Shown in pieces: positions 1 through 9,254 of a stretch of 64,000 bases of DNA (positions are counted from its first letter, which is position 1; each line of letters begins with the position of its first letter). The notes under the pieces were generated by a model, which was not told where the DNA came from, did not search any database, and worked only from the letters and a program-made list of their open reading frames with translations. The DNA comes from Scheffersomyces stipitis CBS 6054. Lineage: Eukaryota > Ascomycota > Pichiomycetes > Serinales > Debaryomycetaceae. The stretch spans positions 682,001-746,000 of the forward strand of contig NC_009043.1 of NCBI RefSeq assembly GCF_000209165.1, read 5' to 3'. The translations under genes and the position numbers were made by a program.

Positions 1-885
1 CCAGAGGAGGTGAGTACTCTATCTAGAGAACCTACTGTTATTGCTACTGGCAAGGTACCTAAGGTTTCATATGAAAAGATGTCAAAATCTAAATACAATG
101 GTGTAGACCCAGAAGAATGCATTAAGCAGTATGGTGCTGATTCAATCAGAGCCCACATGCTTTTCCAAGCCCCAGTCTCAGATGAACTCAACTGGAATGA
201 AGAACAAATCCAGGGCGTTCAGCGTTGGTTAAGAAAAGTCATTTCTCTAGAAGAAACGATCTCTAGGTTAGCACTTGAAAGAAAGACTTATAGTGGAGTC
301 GATACTTTCAAGCTTGAGAACTTTGAACTTTGTGGTGTTCATCATGACGTGTTAGAGGTTAGTCAAAATGAATTCAACTTATTGAGTGATGTTCAACGTT
401 ATATTCAGCGTATTGCAAATTCCATTGAAGTTGAATTATCCTTCAACACCGTGATTTCAGACTTGATGAAATTAACCAATGCAATCATTGCTGCATCTAA
501 GCCAGGAGAAGATGTAAATTATGAGATACTCCTAGATTCTTATAGGAAATTATTGATTATTTTGAGTCCTATCACACCCTGTACTGCCGAAGAGTGCTGG
601 GAAAGGTTGAATTCCAATTTAGAATTAGAGTGCAAATCTATCTTTCACGAAAGGTACCCTACCCACCAAAAAATTGAATCTCCATTTACAAAATATAATG
701 TCTTTGTTAACGGCAGAGCTAGGCATTCTTTCGAGGCCTTGAAGCTGTTGGCGGAGAAGAGTGAAGCTGAAATTTTATCGCATATTCTTAAATATGATGA
801 TGTTTCGAAATTTGTTGCAGTGGAAAGGATCCAAAAAGTAATTACGAAACCAGGTATGATTAGTATTGTCATGACAAAAATCTAG
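1..885 (+). CDS. NAM2: Mitochondrial leucyl-tRNA synthetase, C-terminal part (gene starts before the window)
   Basis: The frame is open from base 1 to the TAG at 883-885, so this is the 3' part of a longer gene. The class I synthetase signature KMSKS lies at 76-90 and is followed by YNGVDPEECIKQYGADSIR, typical of leucyl-tRNA synthetases. After it come the helical anticodon-binding domain (W-rich NEEQIQGVQRWL, then ITPCTAEECWERL) and a short C-terminal domain. The enzyme charges mitochondrial tRNA-Leu. In S. cerevisiae, Nam2 also helps splice group I introns of COB and COX1. The gene converges on CCM1, whose stop lies only 135 bp away. The mitochondrial rather than cytosolic assignment rests on the compact bacterial-type C-terminus. 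The catalytic core and editing domain are outside the window. Confidence 0.88.
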   Translation, partial: PEEVSTLSREPTVIATGKVPKVSYEKMSKSKYNGVDPEECIKQYGADSIRAHMLFQAPVSDELNWNEEQIQGVQRWLRKVISLEETISRLALERKTYSGVDTFKLENFELCGVHHDVLEVSQNEFNLLSDVQRYIQRIANSIEVELSFNTVISDLMKLTNAIIAASKPGEDVNYEILLDSYRKLLIILSPITPCTAEECWERLNSNLELECKSIFHERYPTHQKIESPFTKYNVFVNGRARHSFEALKLLAEKSEAEILSHILKYDDVSKFVAVERIQKVITKPGMISIVMTKI

Positions 886-1020
886 AAATACTTGTATATA
901 TTTATAAATAACGACTTGTACATAGTCTTCAAAATTAACGTCTATTATGGTTATATATGCAAGGTCTATATTGTACACTATTTACAGTAGTTTGATGTCT
1001 CTATGTATAAGTTAATTCCC

Positions 1021-3348
1021 TTAGTATCCCCTTTGCATCACGTACCTCTTGTAATCCTTTCTTCTGATTTTACCTTCATAAGTCAATTGTGCCCTTCTTG
1101 CGATACTGCGCACAGTCTGGGCCACATTGGTATTTCCTTGTCTAATAGCAGCTGACTTCAAGACATCAAGCTCTTTCCAGGTCCATCTAAATTGATATTC
1201 CGTACTCTTCAACACTGCCAAAGCATCTTCAAGTAAATTAAGTTCTGTCAAGGTTCGAACCATTTGAGTAGCAAATTGGAAATCAAGCTTATCTTTTTCG
1301 GTTCTTGGTAATTTCTTAAAGGTTTCAGTTTTTCTAAATTTTCCTCTTTCCTGCCAGATTCTATTGGCAAAGTTGTAGTTATTGAATTTTCCAGCTGCCT
1401 TCAACGCAACCACATATGTTAATGAGACTCTAGGAGTTCTTTTGCTCTGAATGGACTTCAAAATAGGTGATTTTACTATGGAAGTTTCGTCGTATTTCTC
1501 ATGAGCTGATGATTTCTGTGTCAAAAAGTCAGTAGTTTCTACAACTACGTCTGGTTCTTCTATAACAACTCCTGACAAGACATTGTTAATTTTTTCATCA
1601 AGGAATGTTGACCCCTCCATCCTGTCGATGAAATCACTCAATGTTCCTCTTTCACTGGCGATGTTTAAGTATGAAGTCGTGCTTTCACTATTGATAAGCT
1701 CCGAGTTATTCAAACAAGCATGTGCCCAAATTGCACTGGATTCCGCCATAATTTGCTCTTTAGTTGTGAGCTCGTTAAAGGGAAGAAAAGGGAACTGATT
1801 AGTGGGGTCAGAAATTCCTGATCTATCAATTACGTTAAATCTAAATTTTCTTCCTTTTTCATCTGCATTAATCAAAAATGGTTCCCCTAAATCATCACTC
1901 AAACGGGCTTTAGAATACGCCAATAATAAGAAATTGAACGACCTCAATGAAACAGTATTATCTTTTAAAAGTCTTGAATACAATGCCCTGGTTAAAGCAA
2001 GATCACCGTCCCTAGACGACAAATAGAGCATATACTCATAAGTAGGCAATGTCGGGGTCCAGTTGTTTCTATTAATTTCAAATATGAAATCCCAACTTTT
2101 GAATTTAAAGGCCTCTCTTGAAGCACAACCTCGAGCTAAAGCCACCATGATTTGTTGATTAGGTTCGATTTTTTCGGTTATCATTTCTCGGTATATATCT
2201 ATCGCTTTTTCGATATCGTCATTGTTCACATATGAAACAATGATATCTTGATATGCTCGTGTTCCAGGTTTATATACTTCTTTTTGAAATCTCATTGTAT
2301 CGAATATTTCTACTGCTTGTTTGTGATCTCTAGCCTTGTAGACACAAGTGGCTAGTATATTTGTGAGAGCCATACCTGATATCTCGATTTTGTGTAGTTT
2401 CATCTCTGATAAGAGATCTTGAATTCTATTTATATTTCCGTTTTTTCCATATGCTTGCACCATAACTTCGCAGGTCCTCTTAGGCAACTTTCCTTTCTTC
2501 AATTTTCTGATTCTCTTGCAGTAGTTTTCCAAGATTTGAATTACTTGGTTGGGCACAGCTGATCCCAGTGCCAAACTGGCTATGTACAAGTTCAATATTT
2601 TGGCAGTCTTTGGTATCTTTGCCTCCTTCAAAAGCTGGTCGACTTTAGGAATAACCTTTTGCAACTCCGAAGCTGGAATCTTTGTAAGAAAGTCTACTAC
2701 TGTTGTGTAGGGTAAATCTTTGAAACCTCTGTCAGCCTTGAGTTGGTCAAGTACAAGGGTCCAGTTTTGATTAGTTTCCGAAACCAAATATCTGAGAGCC
2801 AAGCCCAATCTCTTTGCTATTTCTTCTGGAATAGGAGTTGCAGGAACAATAAACGCATTCTGTTCCATAACGAATTCGGATTCTTCTTTCTCTATATGAG
2901 TAGTTACAGTTTCAGGTTCTGGAATATTAGTTCGAACTGTTGCTACATGTTGAGACTTAGTGACTTTTACTACATCTTCAACACTTTTGAGTTTTTTGAT
3001 TTCATCTGAGGGAACAGGAATTTTGGCTATCTTGGATAGTTCCTGTTTCTGCTTTACTAATTGAGACACTTTCTTAGTGAGAGCACGTAGATCTTCGATT
3101 CTTTTGCGTGTCTTAAGCTCATCATATTTGATTTTACGTTGAAAATCGTCGTCCAAAGTCTTTCTAGCTCTTTCGGTTGAGGAATCGTTATGATTTGGAA
3201 GATTTGATATGGGCGAAAGAGAATGAGAAGGTGATTTTCTATCGTGTGAGCTTATGAAAATGGTTCGTATGGGCCCAAAACTACCACTAGAAGTACGGAC
3301 AGAGTTACCAACTTGCAGAAATCGTACTGTACGGGCATATCGGAGCAT
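1021..3348 (-). CDS. CCM1: Mitochondrial PPR protein, group I intron splicing factor Ccm1
   Basis: 775 residues from an ATG at 3346-3348. The N-terminus (MLRYARTVRFLQVG) is basic and free of acidic residues, as expected for a mitochondrial presequence. A charged coiled-coil-like stretch follows at roughly residues 65-110. Between about 280 and 480 there are degenerate pentatricopeptide repeats, for example TCEVMVQAYGKNGNINRIQD and AYQDIIVSYVNNDDIEKAID. S. cerevisiae Ccm1 (also Dmr1) is a mitochondrial PPR protein needed to remove group I introns of COB and COX1 and to keep the small-subunit 15S rRNA stable. The order of features and the C-terminus (RRKDYKRYVMQRGY) fit that family by recognition, not by a search. 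It converges on NAM2, another group I splicing factor, and shares a 467-bp divergent promoter with CMR2. Confidence 0.8.
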   Translation of the reverse strand: MLRYARTVRFLQVGNSVRTSSGSFGPIRTIFISSHDRKSPSHSLSPISNLPNHNDSSTERARKTLDDDFQRKIKYDELKTRKRIEDLRALTKKVSQLVKQKQELSKIAKIPVPSDEIKKLKSVEDVVKVTKSQHVATVRTNIPEPETVTTHIEKEESEFVMEQNAFIVPATPIPEEIAKRLGLALRYLVSETNQNWTLVLDQLKADRGFKDLPYTTVVDFLTKIPASELQKVIPKVDQLLKEAKIPKTAKILNLYIASLALGSAVPNQVIQILENYCKRIRKLKKGKLPKRTCEVMVQAYGKNGNINRIQDLLSEMKLHKIEISGMALTNILATCVYKARDHKQAVEIFDTMRFQKEVYKPGTRAYQDIIVSYVNNDDIEKAIDIYREMITEKIEPNQQIMVALARGCASREAFKFKSWDFIFEINRNNWTPTLPTYEYMLYLSSRDGDLALTRALYSRLLKDNTVSLRSFNFLLLAYSKARLSDDLGEPFLINADEKGRKFRFNVIDRSGISDPTNQFPFLPFNELTTKEQIMAESSAIWAHACLNNSELINSESTTSYLNIASERGTLSDFIDRMEGSTFLDEKINNVLSGVVIEEPDVVVETTDFLTQKSSAHEKYDETSIVKSPILKSIQSKRTPRVSLTYVVALKAAGKFNNYNFANRIWQERGKFRKTETFKKLPRTEKDKLDFQFATQMVRTLTELNLLEDALAVLKSTEYQFRWTWKELDVLKSAAIRQGNTNVAQTVRSIARRAQLTYEGKIRRKDYKRYVMQRGY

Positions 3349-3815
3349 TTCAGATCTTCTATGGCAAAAGTGAAGGATAGTGGAATAGCAAAATATTGAA
3401 GAGTTGCAGTCAAAAAAAAATAACTATGGAAAGGAAGTGAAAAGTTCAGAAGCGATGTCGCGCGACATAATTACAGAGAAGAGATGTATGGGGAACTTAT
3501 GGACATGTTCAACGAATATGAACAAAAAGTGACGAAGACTTAAATCTGCAAATATTCCTTTTGGACTACATTAGAGGAATTGCTGGAAAGAACTATAACC
3601 AGTAGTACATCGTCCACAAATATAGCACCATATATATAAATCCAGCTTCCCGGGTAGTTTATGTCGCAGCATTGAACGACATTTTTACTCCATATTCGCA
3701 ATACTCATTTATCGGTCTGGCATCTGCTACACTACTATAATTAAACATGTTTCAACACTTCATTATTGGCTTGTACCTCCACTTTTTTTCTTTTTGTAAT
3801 ATCTATTCATAGCCA
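3349..3815. promoter_or_regulatory. Divergent promoter between CCM1 and CMR2
   Basis: This 467-bp stretch has no credible gene. A TATA-like run (TATATATAAA, 3631-3640) lies about 180 bp before the CMR2 start codon and is the best candidate core promoter for that gene. A T-rich tract (around 3782-3797) sits just before the CMR2 ATG. No equally clear TATA element is visible on the CCM1 side. Confidence 0.5.
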
Positions 3816-6800
3816 ATGTCGTTAGGTTCGGGAGCTGGATCCGGAACAAGGTCCCGGTCGGCTACTTTAACTGGAAGATCGGGCCGAGGGAATATCACAG
3901 CAGACTCCACGATGATTTCTGCGACCAGCGTAGGCGCTGGGGCTCCATCAAATATCGCTGGGGCTCCCGGAGGAATTCTGGGAAGCTTTCCACATGACAT
4001 ACCTCCGGATTTGGTGCTATTACTACAGAAACTCGAAGAGGATTTCACAGTAAATAAGACAATCGACCAATGGACATATATCAACCGTCGTGAAGAGATC
4101 ATGCAATCGGTTACAAAACTTCACCAACAACAACAGGAGTTGCAGGAACAGCAAATAGACCCTGATCTGCTATCAAAGCCATTGTTTCCTCGAAAACTGG
4201 CAGAATTCTTGAAGGAACATAAATTTCTGCTGGAGAAACTAGTAGACGTTTTGGCCGGTAGGGCCAATACATATACTGCAGAGCAGGCTTTTTTAGTGCT
4301 TGACTCAAAGGGAAAGGAAGTCAATTCTATCTCCTGGGAAAAACTCTACTTGAAATCTGTGAAAATAGCTTCTGAAATCCGGCACAAGTCTACATTGAAA
4401 AATGGAGACACTGTCGTGTTGCTTTATAAGGATGGAGAAGTAGTAGAATTCGTTGTAGCTTTTCTCGGTTGTATCATGTCAGGTGTAACAGCTATTCCCA
4501 TTCATCAGGACATATCTATTCATGAAGTTTTGGACATTATCAACTTAACTGGCACCAAACTTGTGCTCTATTCAGAAGTAGTAGCTAAAGAACTTGATCG
4601 TCTCAATGCTCAAAGTCAGAGAATAAACTGGCCCCCTAAACTTTTACGATGGAGGACGACTGAATTTGGGTCCGCAAAGAAGTCTGAACTTTCCCACTGG
4701 CTTTCGCGAGAGAACCAGAAGAAAATCGACTTGTCCAAGACGCAGCTAGCATACGTAGAATTCTCCAGATCTCCGGTAGGAGAATTGCGAGGAATTGCGC
4801 TCAGTTACAGAACTATATTGCATCAGATGAACTGCCTTAATGTGTCATTACTGAGTTTGCCTGATTCTGGAGGCGGTCTTCAGCGAAGTTATAAAGAATA
4901 CAAGAGAAACAAGAAAGTAGTTTTAGCTACTCTTGATATCCGATTTTCCATCGGATTAATTCTTGGAGTCTTATTTACAATCTACTCTGGTAATGTTCTC
5001 ATATGGGCACCTCAGAGAGTGATGGAAATTCAGGGTTTATATGCCAACATTATTACCAAGTGTCGTGCTTCGTTGTTGCTAGCTGACTATATTGGTTTGA
5101 AAAGAGTTACCTATGATTACCAGCAATCTCCCAACGCCACGAGGTATTTTTCAAAAACACAGAGAGTTGATTTTTCCAGTGTAAAGTGGGTCTTGGTCAA
5201 TGCATTAACCATTGATGGAGAATTCATGGAAATCTTGGCTCTGAGATACTTGAGGCCTTTGGGATGTCAGCATCCGCAGAATGCCATTATACCTATGTTG
5301 ACTTTAAGTGAATATGGTGGAATGGTGATATCATTAAGAGACTGGATTGGAGGAAGAGATAAAATGGGCTTGGCTAATACTTCAGAGGAAGATGACGCAA
5401 ACTTCAACGACTTATCTGCTGTTCTAATTGACAAAGAAGCGTTATCCAGAAATCTTGTCACTATTCTAGATACAAATCCTCTAGCTTCAGACGAAGTTCC
5501 ACACAACGCATTGCGTGTTGATGCCTTTGGATACCCTTTGCCAGACGCTACACTAGCAGTAGTGAACCCAGAACTGTCTATCTTAGTACGTAAAGGAGAA
5601 CTAGGAGAAATATGGATAGATAGTCCTTGTTTATCAGGAGGGTTTTATGGATTGAGGAACGAGTCGAAACTGATTTTCCACGCCAAATGTCGTGATGCTA
5701 ACGGTATGCTTGAGATGGATTTCTTGAGAACAGGTTTACTTGGATTCGCTCACAACGGTAAGGTGTTTGTTCTTGGGTTGTATGAAGATAGAATTAGGCA
5801 AAGAGTCAGTTGGATTGACCAAAAATTGTATCAGAAGTTGAACAGAGACTTGGTCATTGGGAACGGTTCGAGATACCATTATTCTTCTCATTTATTGGCT
5901 ACGTTGGCCAGTGAAGTGAGACAAGTCTATGACTGTACGATTTTTGATGTTTTCATTGGCAATGAATACTTACCTGTAGCTATCGTGGAAGCTGAAGTTG
6001 TACGTAAGCTAGTGGATGACTCAGGTAATATTGAACCAAATGCCAATAGTGGTTCGTCTAGTACAAACAAGCCAGGAGAAGGCGAAGTTCAATTCAATGC
6101 CCTTCCACATAACGAACCTGTTTTGAACACGATTGCCCAGAACTGTTTCGATACATTGTACAAGAGACACTACTTGAGGTTGTATTGTGTTGTTGTGGTG
6201 GATATCGATACGTTACCGAAGATCATGAGGAGTGGAGGCAGAGAAATTGCCAACATGCTTTGTAAGAAGAGGTTCTTAGAAGGAAGTTTGAAAGCTGAAT
6301 TCGTGAAATTCTTTGTACGCAAATCAATAAGTATGGTTCCTCATGGTGAAGACGTCATTGGTGGCATTTGGTCGCCATATGTTTCTGAGTTGAGAAATGT
6401 AGCATTACAAAAGTTTCCAAACCAATTTTCGACTATTGACTACCGTGAGAAATCTCTCGATGACAAGACTGGAGCTCCTTTGACGGATTTTAAAACAATT
6501 GTAGATATCTTGAAATTCAGAGTTGCCAGTTCTGGAGACTCTGTTGCGTTCCAGAATACTGATAGTTCAGGAAAGGGTTCTAAACCGTTGACTTGGAAAA
6601 AGTTCGAACATCGCGTCTACGCCGTCTGCAGTTACCTTATTGAGAAGACCAATGTGAAGCCAGGTCAATACGTCATATTGATGTATTCATTGTCGGAAGA
6701 GTTCGTTGTTGCCGTATACGCCTGTTTGATTTGTGGTATCATTCCAATTCCCATGTTGCCATTTGATTCCAACAGGATCGGCGAAGATTTCCCTGCCTTT

Positions 6801-8564
6801 GTTGGTGTTATTCGTGATTTCGATGTGAGTGAGATTTTAGTAAATGATGAAGTGGAAAAATTCTTGAAGAATGGCCCAGTTGCCGATTCATTGAAGAAGA
6901 TAGCTCATCGCAAGTCCAAGATTGTCATCAAGAATACATTGAAATTAACCAAGGTATCCAACATAGCTTCCTTAAATTCTAAGGTGGCCAAGTATCAGGC
7001 AGCAGTAAACTTCAGAGATGAGAATACTACAGCTTTGGTTTGGTTGAATTTCACATCTGATCACTATAGAGTGGGTGCCACGTTGAGTCACAAGAACATT
7101 ATTGGTATCTGTAAAGTTTTTAAAGAAACGTGTAACTTATCTTCCAAATCAGCTATTGTTGGATGTGTTCGTCATTCTTCGGGAATTGGCTTTATTCAAT
7201 CTGCTTTACTTGGAGTGTTTTTGGGTACCACAACTTATCTCACGTCACCATTCAGTTATGCTGCCAATCCACTTGCTTTTTTCTTATCCCTTGCTCGTTG
7301 CAAGGTTAAAGACGTTTTTGTGACGGAACAGATGTTGAAGTATGCCGCAGTCAAGTTTACACCCAAGGGTTTCAATTTGACAAACTTGAAGAACATGATG
7401 ATCAGTACTGAAAATCGAGTTGAAATAGACTTACTTAGAAAGATTGCTAAGGTATTTCAACCTACAAAGTTGAGTGCTGCATCGATGTCAACTGTGTACA
7501 ACCATTACTTCAATCCTATCATTGCAACTAGATCATACATGACAGTAGCTCCGGTGGACCTTTTCTTAGACCCAATAGCTTTAAGGCAGGGGTATGTTTC
7601 TGTGGTGAATCAAGCCGAAGTTCCAAACGCATTACATATACAAGACTCTGGAATGGTTCCAGTTTGTACTGAAATCGCCATTGTGAATCCAGAAACAAAG
7701 AGAATATGCAAGGAAGGCGAATTTGGAGAAATATGGGTTTGTTCTGAAGCCAACTTGACCTCTTTCACCAATGGTCCCAAGGGCCCTGTAGACAAGTTTA
7801 GCGATATCCAGTTCAACGGAATTATAGCTGATGGAGACCCCAACGTAGTTTATTTGAGAACGGGAGATTTGGGGTTCTTACACCATATATCAATTACCAA
7901 GAATGGAGGTGACCCCAACGACAATAATGATATCACATCGTTCCAGCCACTTTTTGTATTGGGCAAGATAGCAGATACTTTTGAAGTTATGGGTTTGCAC
8001 TACTTCCCGATCGATATTGAAAACACTATCGAATCTTGTCATGCAGACATGTTCAAGAATGGCTCATGTATCTTCAAGTGTGCCGATTACACTGTGGTTG
8101 TATGTGAATCCAAGAGACATAGATATTTTGCCTCTCTTGTTCCCTTGATTGTCAACACTGTTTTGAGTAAACATCACATAGTAGTTGATATTGTGGCCTT
8201 CATCAGAAAGGGCGAATTTCCTATTTCCAGGTTGGGTACCAAACAAAGAGCCAGAATTGTCGATGCGTGGGTTCAAGGAGTTATTCCTATTATTGCTTCG
8301 TATGGTGTAAATTATGGAGAGAATAGTATGATCAAGTTGGTGAAAGAAATCGACGTTGTTGCCAGAGACCACCCAATCACGGGTTTAAAGAATCCAGCTT
8401 TATCGTACTACGATACTGATCTTGAAGAGATAGAGGATGTATTTGACGACAATCGGGAAGGTTTAGTTTTGAATGATGGCAAATTTCCCGAGGGGGTTGA
8501 CAGAAGAGCAGAGTTTTCTGTGGGGAACTACAGCACCAGCACGAAATCAGAAAGTACTAGCTAG
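3816..8564 (+). CDS. CMR2: DIP2/Cmr2-type protein with two adenylate-forming domains
   Basis: 1582 residues, close to the roughly 1650 of S. cerevisiae YOR093C (Cmr2). A Gly/Ser-rich N-terminus and a short helical region (about residues 60-130) precede two AMP-binding (acyl-CoA-synthetase-like) domains, roughly 140-820 and 890-1500. The ATP-binding loop of each is degenerate: EFSRSPVGELRG near residue 311 and NFTSDHYRVGATLSHKN near 1073 stand where active enzymes have a Gly/Thr-rich signature ending in PKG. This is usual for the DIP2 family. Work on DIP2 links the family to control of particular diacylglycerol species; the exact chemistry here is unknown. It is transcribed away from CCM1. The family call is strong and the biochemical role is inferred from homologues. 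Confidence 0.88.
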   Translation: MSLGSGAGSGTRSRSATLTGRSGRGNITADSTMISATSVGAGAPSNIAGAPGGILGSFPHDIPPDLVLLLQKLEEDFTVNKTIDQWTYINRREEIMQSVTKLHQQQQELQEQQIDPDLLSKPLFPRKLAEFLKEHKFLLEKLVDVLAGRANTYTAEQAFLVLDSKGKEVNSISWEKLYLKSVKIASEIRHKSTLKNGDTVVLLYKDGEVVEFVVAFLGCIMSGVTAIPIHQDISIHEVLDIINLTGTKLVLYSEVVAKELDRLNAQSQRINWPPKLLRWRTTEFGSAKKSELSHWLSRENQKKIDLSKTQLAYVEFSRSPVGELRGIALSYRTILHQMNCLNVSLLSLPDSGGGLQRSYKEYKRNKKVVLATLDIRFSIGLILGVLFTIYSGNVLIWAPQRVMEIQGLYANIITKCRASLLLADYIGLKRVTYDYQQSPNATRYFSKTQRVDFSSVKWVLVNALTIDGEFMEILALRYLRPLGCQHPQNAIIPMLTLSEYGGMVISLRDWIGGRDKMGLANTSEEDDANFNDLSAVLIDKEALSRNLVTILDTNPLASDEVPHNALRVDAFGYPLPDATLAVVNPELSILVRKGELGEIWIDSPCLSGGFYGLRNESKLIFHAKCRDANGMLEMDFLRTGLLGFAHNGKVFVLGLYEDRIRQRVSWIDQKLYQKLNRDLVIGNGSRYHYSSHLLATLASEVRQVYDCTIFDVFIGNEYLPVAIVEAEVVRKLVDDSGNIEPNANSGSSSTNKPGEGEVQFNALPHNEPVLNTIAQNCFDTLYKRHYLRLYCVVVVDIDTLPKIMRSGGREIANMLCKKRFLEGSLKAEFVKFFVRKSISMVPHGEDVIGGIWSPYVSELRNVALQKFPNQFSTIDYREKSLDDKTGAPLTDFKTIVDILKFRVASSGDSVAFQNTDSSGKGSKPLTWKKFEHRVYAVCSYLIEKTNVKPGQYVILMYSLSEEFVVAVYACLICGIIPIPMLPFDSNRIGEDFPAFVGVIRDFDVSEILVNDEVEKFLKNGPVADSLKKIAHRKSKIVIKNTLKLTKVSNIASLNSKVAKYQAAVNFRDENTTALVWLNFTSDHYRVGATLSHKNIIGICKVFKETCNLSSKSAIVGCVRHSSGIGFIQSALLGVFLGTTTYLTSPFSYAANPLAFFLSLARCKVKDVFVTEQMLKYAAVKFTPKGFNLTNLKNMMISTENRVEIDLLRKIAKVFQPTKLSAASMSTVYNHYFNPIIATRSYMTVAPVDLFLDPIALRQGYVSVVNQAEVPNALHIQDSGMVPVCTEIAIVNPETKRICKEGEFGEIWVCSEANLTSFTNGPKGPVDKFSDIQFNGIIADGDPNVVYLRTGDLGFLHHISITKNGGDPNDNNDITSFQPLFVLGKIADTFEVMGLHYFPIDIENTIESCHADMFKNGSCIFKCADYTVVVCESKRHRYFASLVPLIVNTVLSKHHIVVDIVAFIRKGEFPISRLGTKQRARIVDAWVQGVIPIIASYGVNYGENSMIKLVKEIDVVARDHPITGLKNPALSYYDTDLEEIEDVFDDNREGLVLNDGKFPEGVDRRAEFSVGNYSTSTKSESTS

Positions 8565-9254
8565 TTTTAATGTCCTCTATAGGTAATTTTGATGATTTTA
8601 ATGATACATTCAAGATGTAGAAAGAGCAAAGAACTTCGCAAAATTAGAAAGGGTAGTAAAATCGTATTGGTCATTGTAAGATTAGTAATTACGTTTATAT
8701 AAACAGCAGATTATAACAAACATGTTGTAGATGTCCATCATACCCAGTACTAATTCTATGTCGCAATGGTGTCAATTCTGTGTCAAAAACTGCATCCTTC
8801 TGTGAAGGAAAATGCTACAAAGATTTTTGCTCAGCTAAAGATTCAAGATTCAAATATTCAATTATCAACAAATCCAACAGATTCACAAACGTGGAACCAG
8901 TCAACTATCTACAAATTCCGAGTATAGCATATTTGCGTGGATTGTCTATCCGGGTAATACTAAAAATTTGGTTAGAAATTATCAATATTACTCAGATCGT
9001 GATTTATTTCATTCTCATCTCGAGCTGTCCCTTGAAACAGACAAAGAAAAACTACATCACAGAAACTCGTTTATAGACTAATACCTGAATTTGTGATTTT
9101 GTTTCCTATTATTCTAGTTGTCGATTGAGTGTTGCTGTTCGTATCATCTAATTGCTTATAGTATCTATTGTTGATCATCTAACCAAATAGTAAGTGAAAT
9201 TTACTATTTTGACATCTACACTGACACTGAAATTCTATTGTTGTCGATTTCATT
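8565..9254. other. Intergenic region between CMR2 and NUP1
   Basis: Tandem intergenic region of 690 bp holding the CMR2 3' end and the NUP1 promoter. An AT-rich stretch near 8690-8705 (TTTATATAAAC) could serve either as polyadenylation signal or TATA element. A 98-codon frame at 8780-9076 opens with a non-ATG codon, is Asn/Ile/Lys-rich and resembles no family, so I do not call it a gene. Confidence 0.5.

Noticed and set aside
8780..9076. 98-codon frame between CMR2 and NUP1
   Set aside because: Starts with a non-ATG codon, composition reflects AT-rich DNA, no family resemblance.
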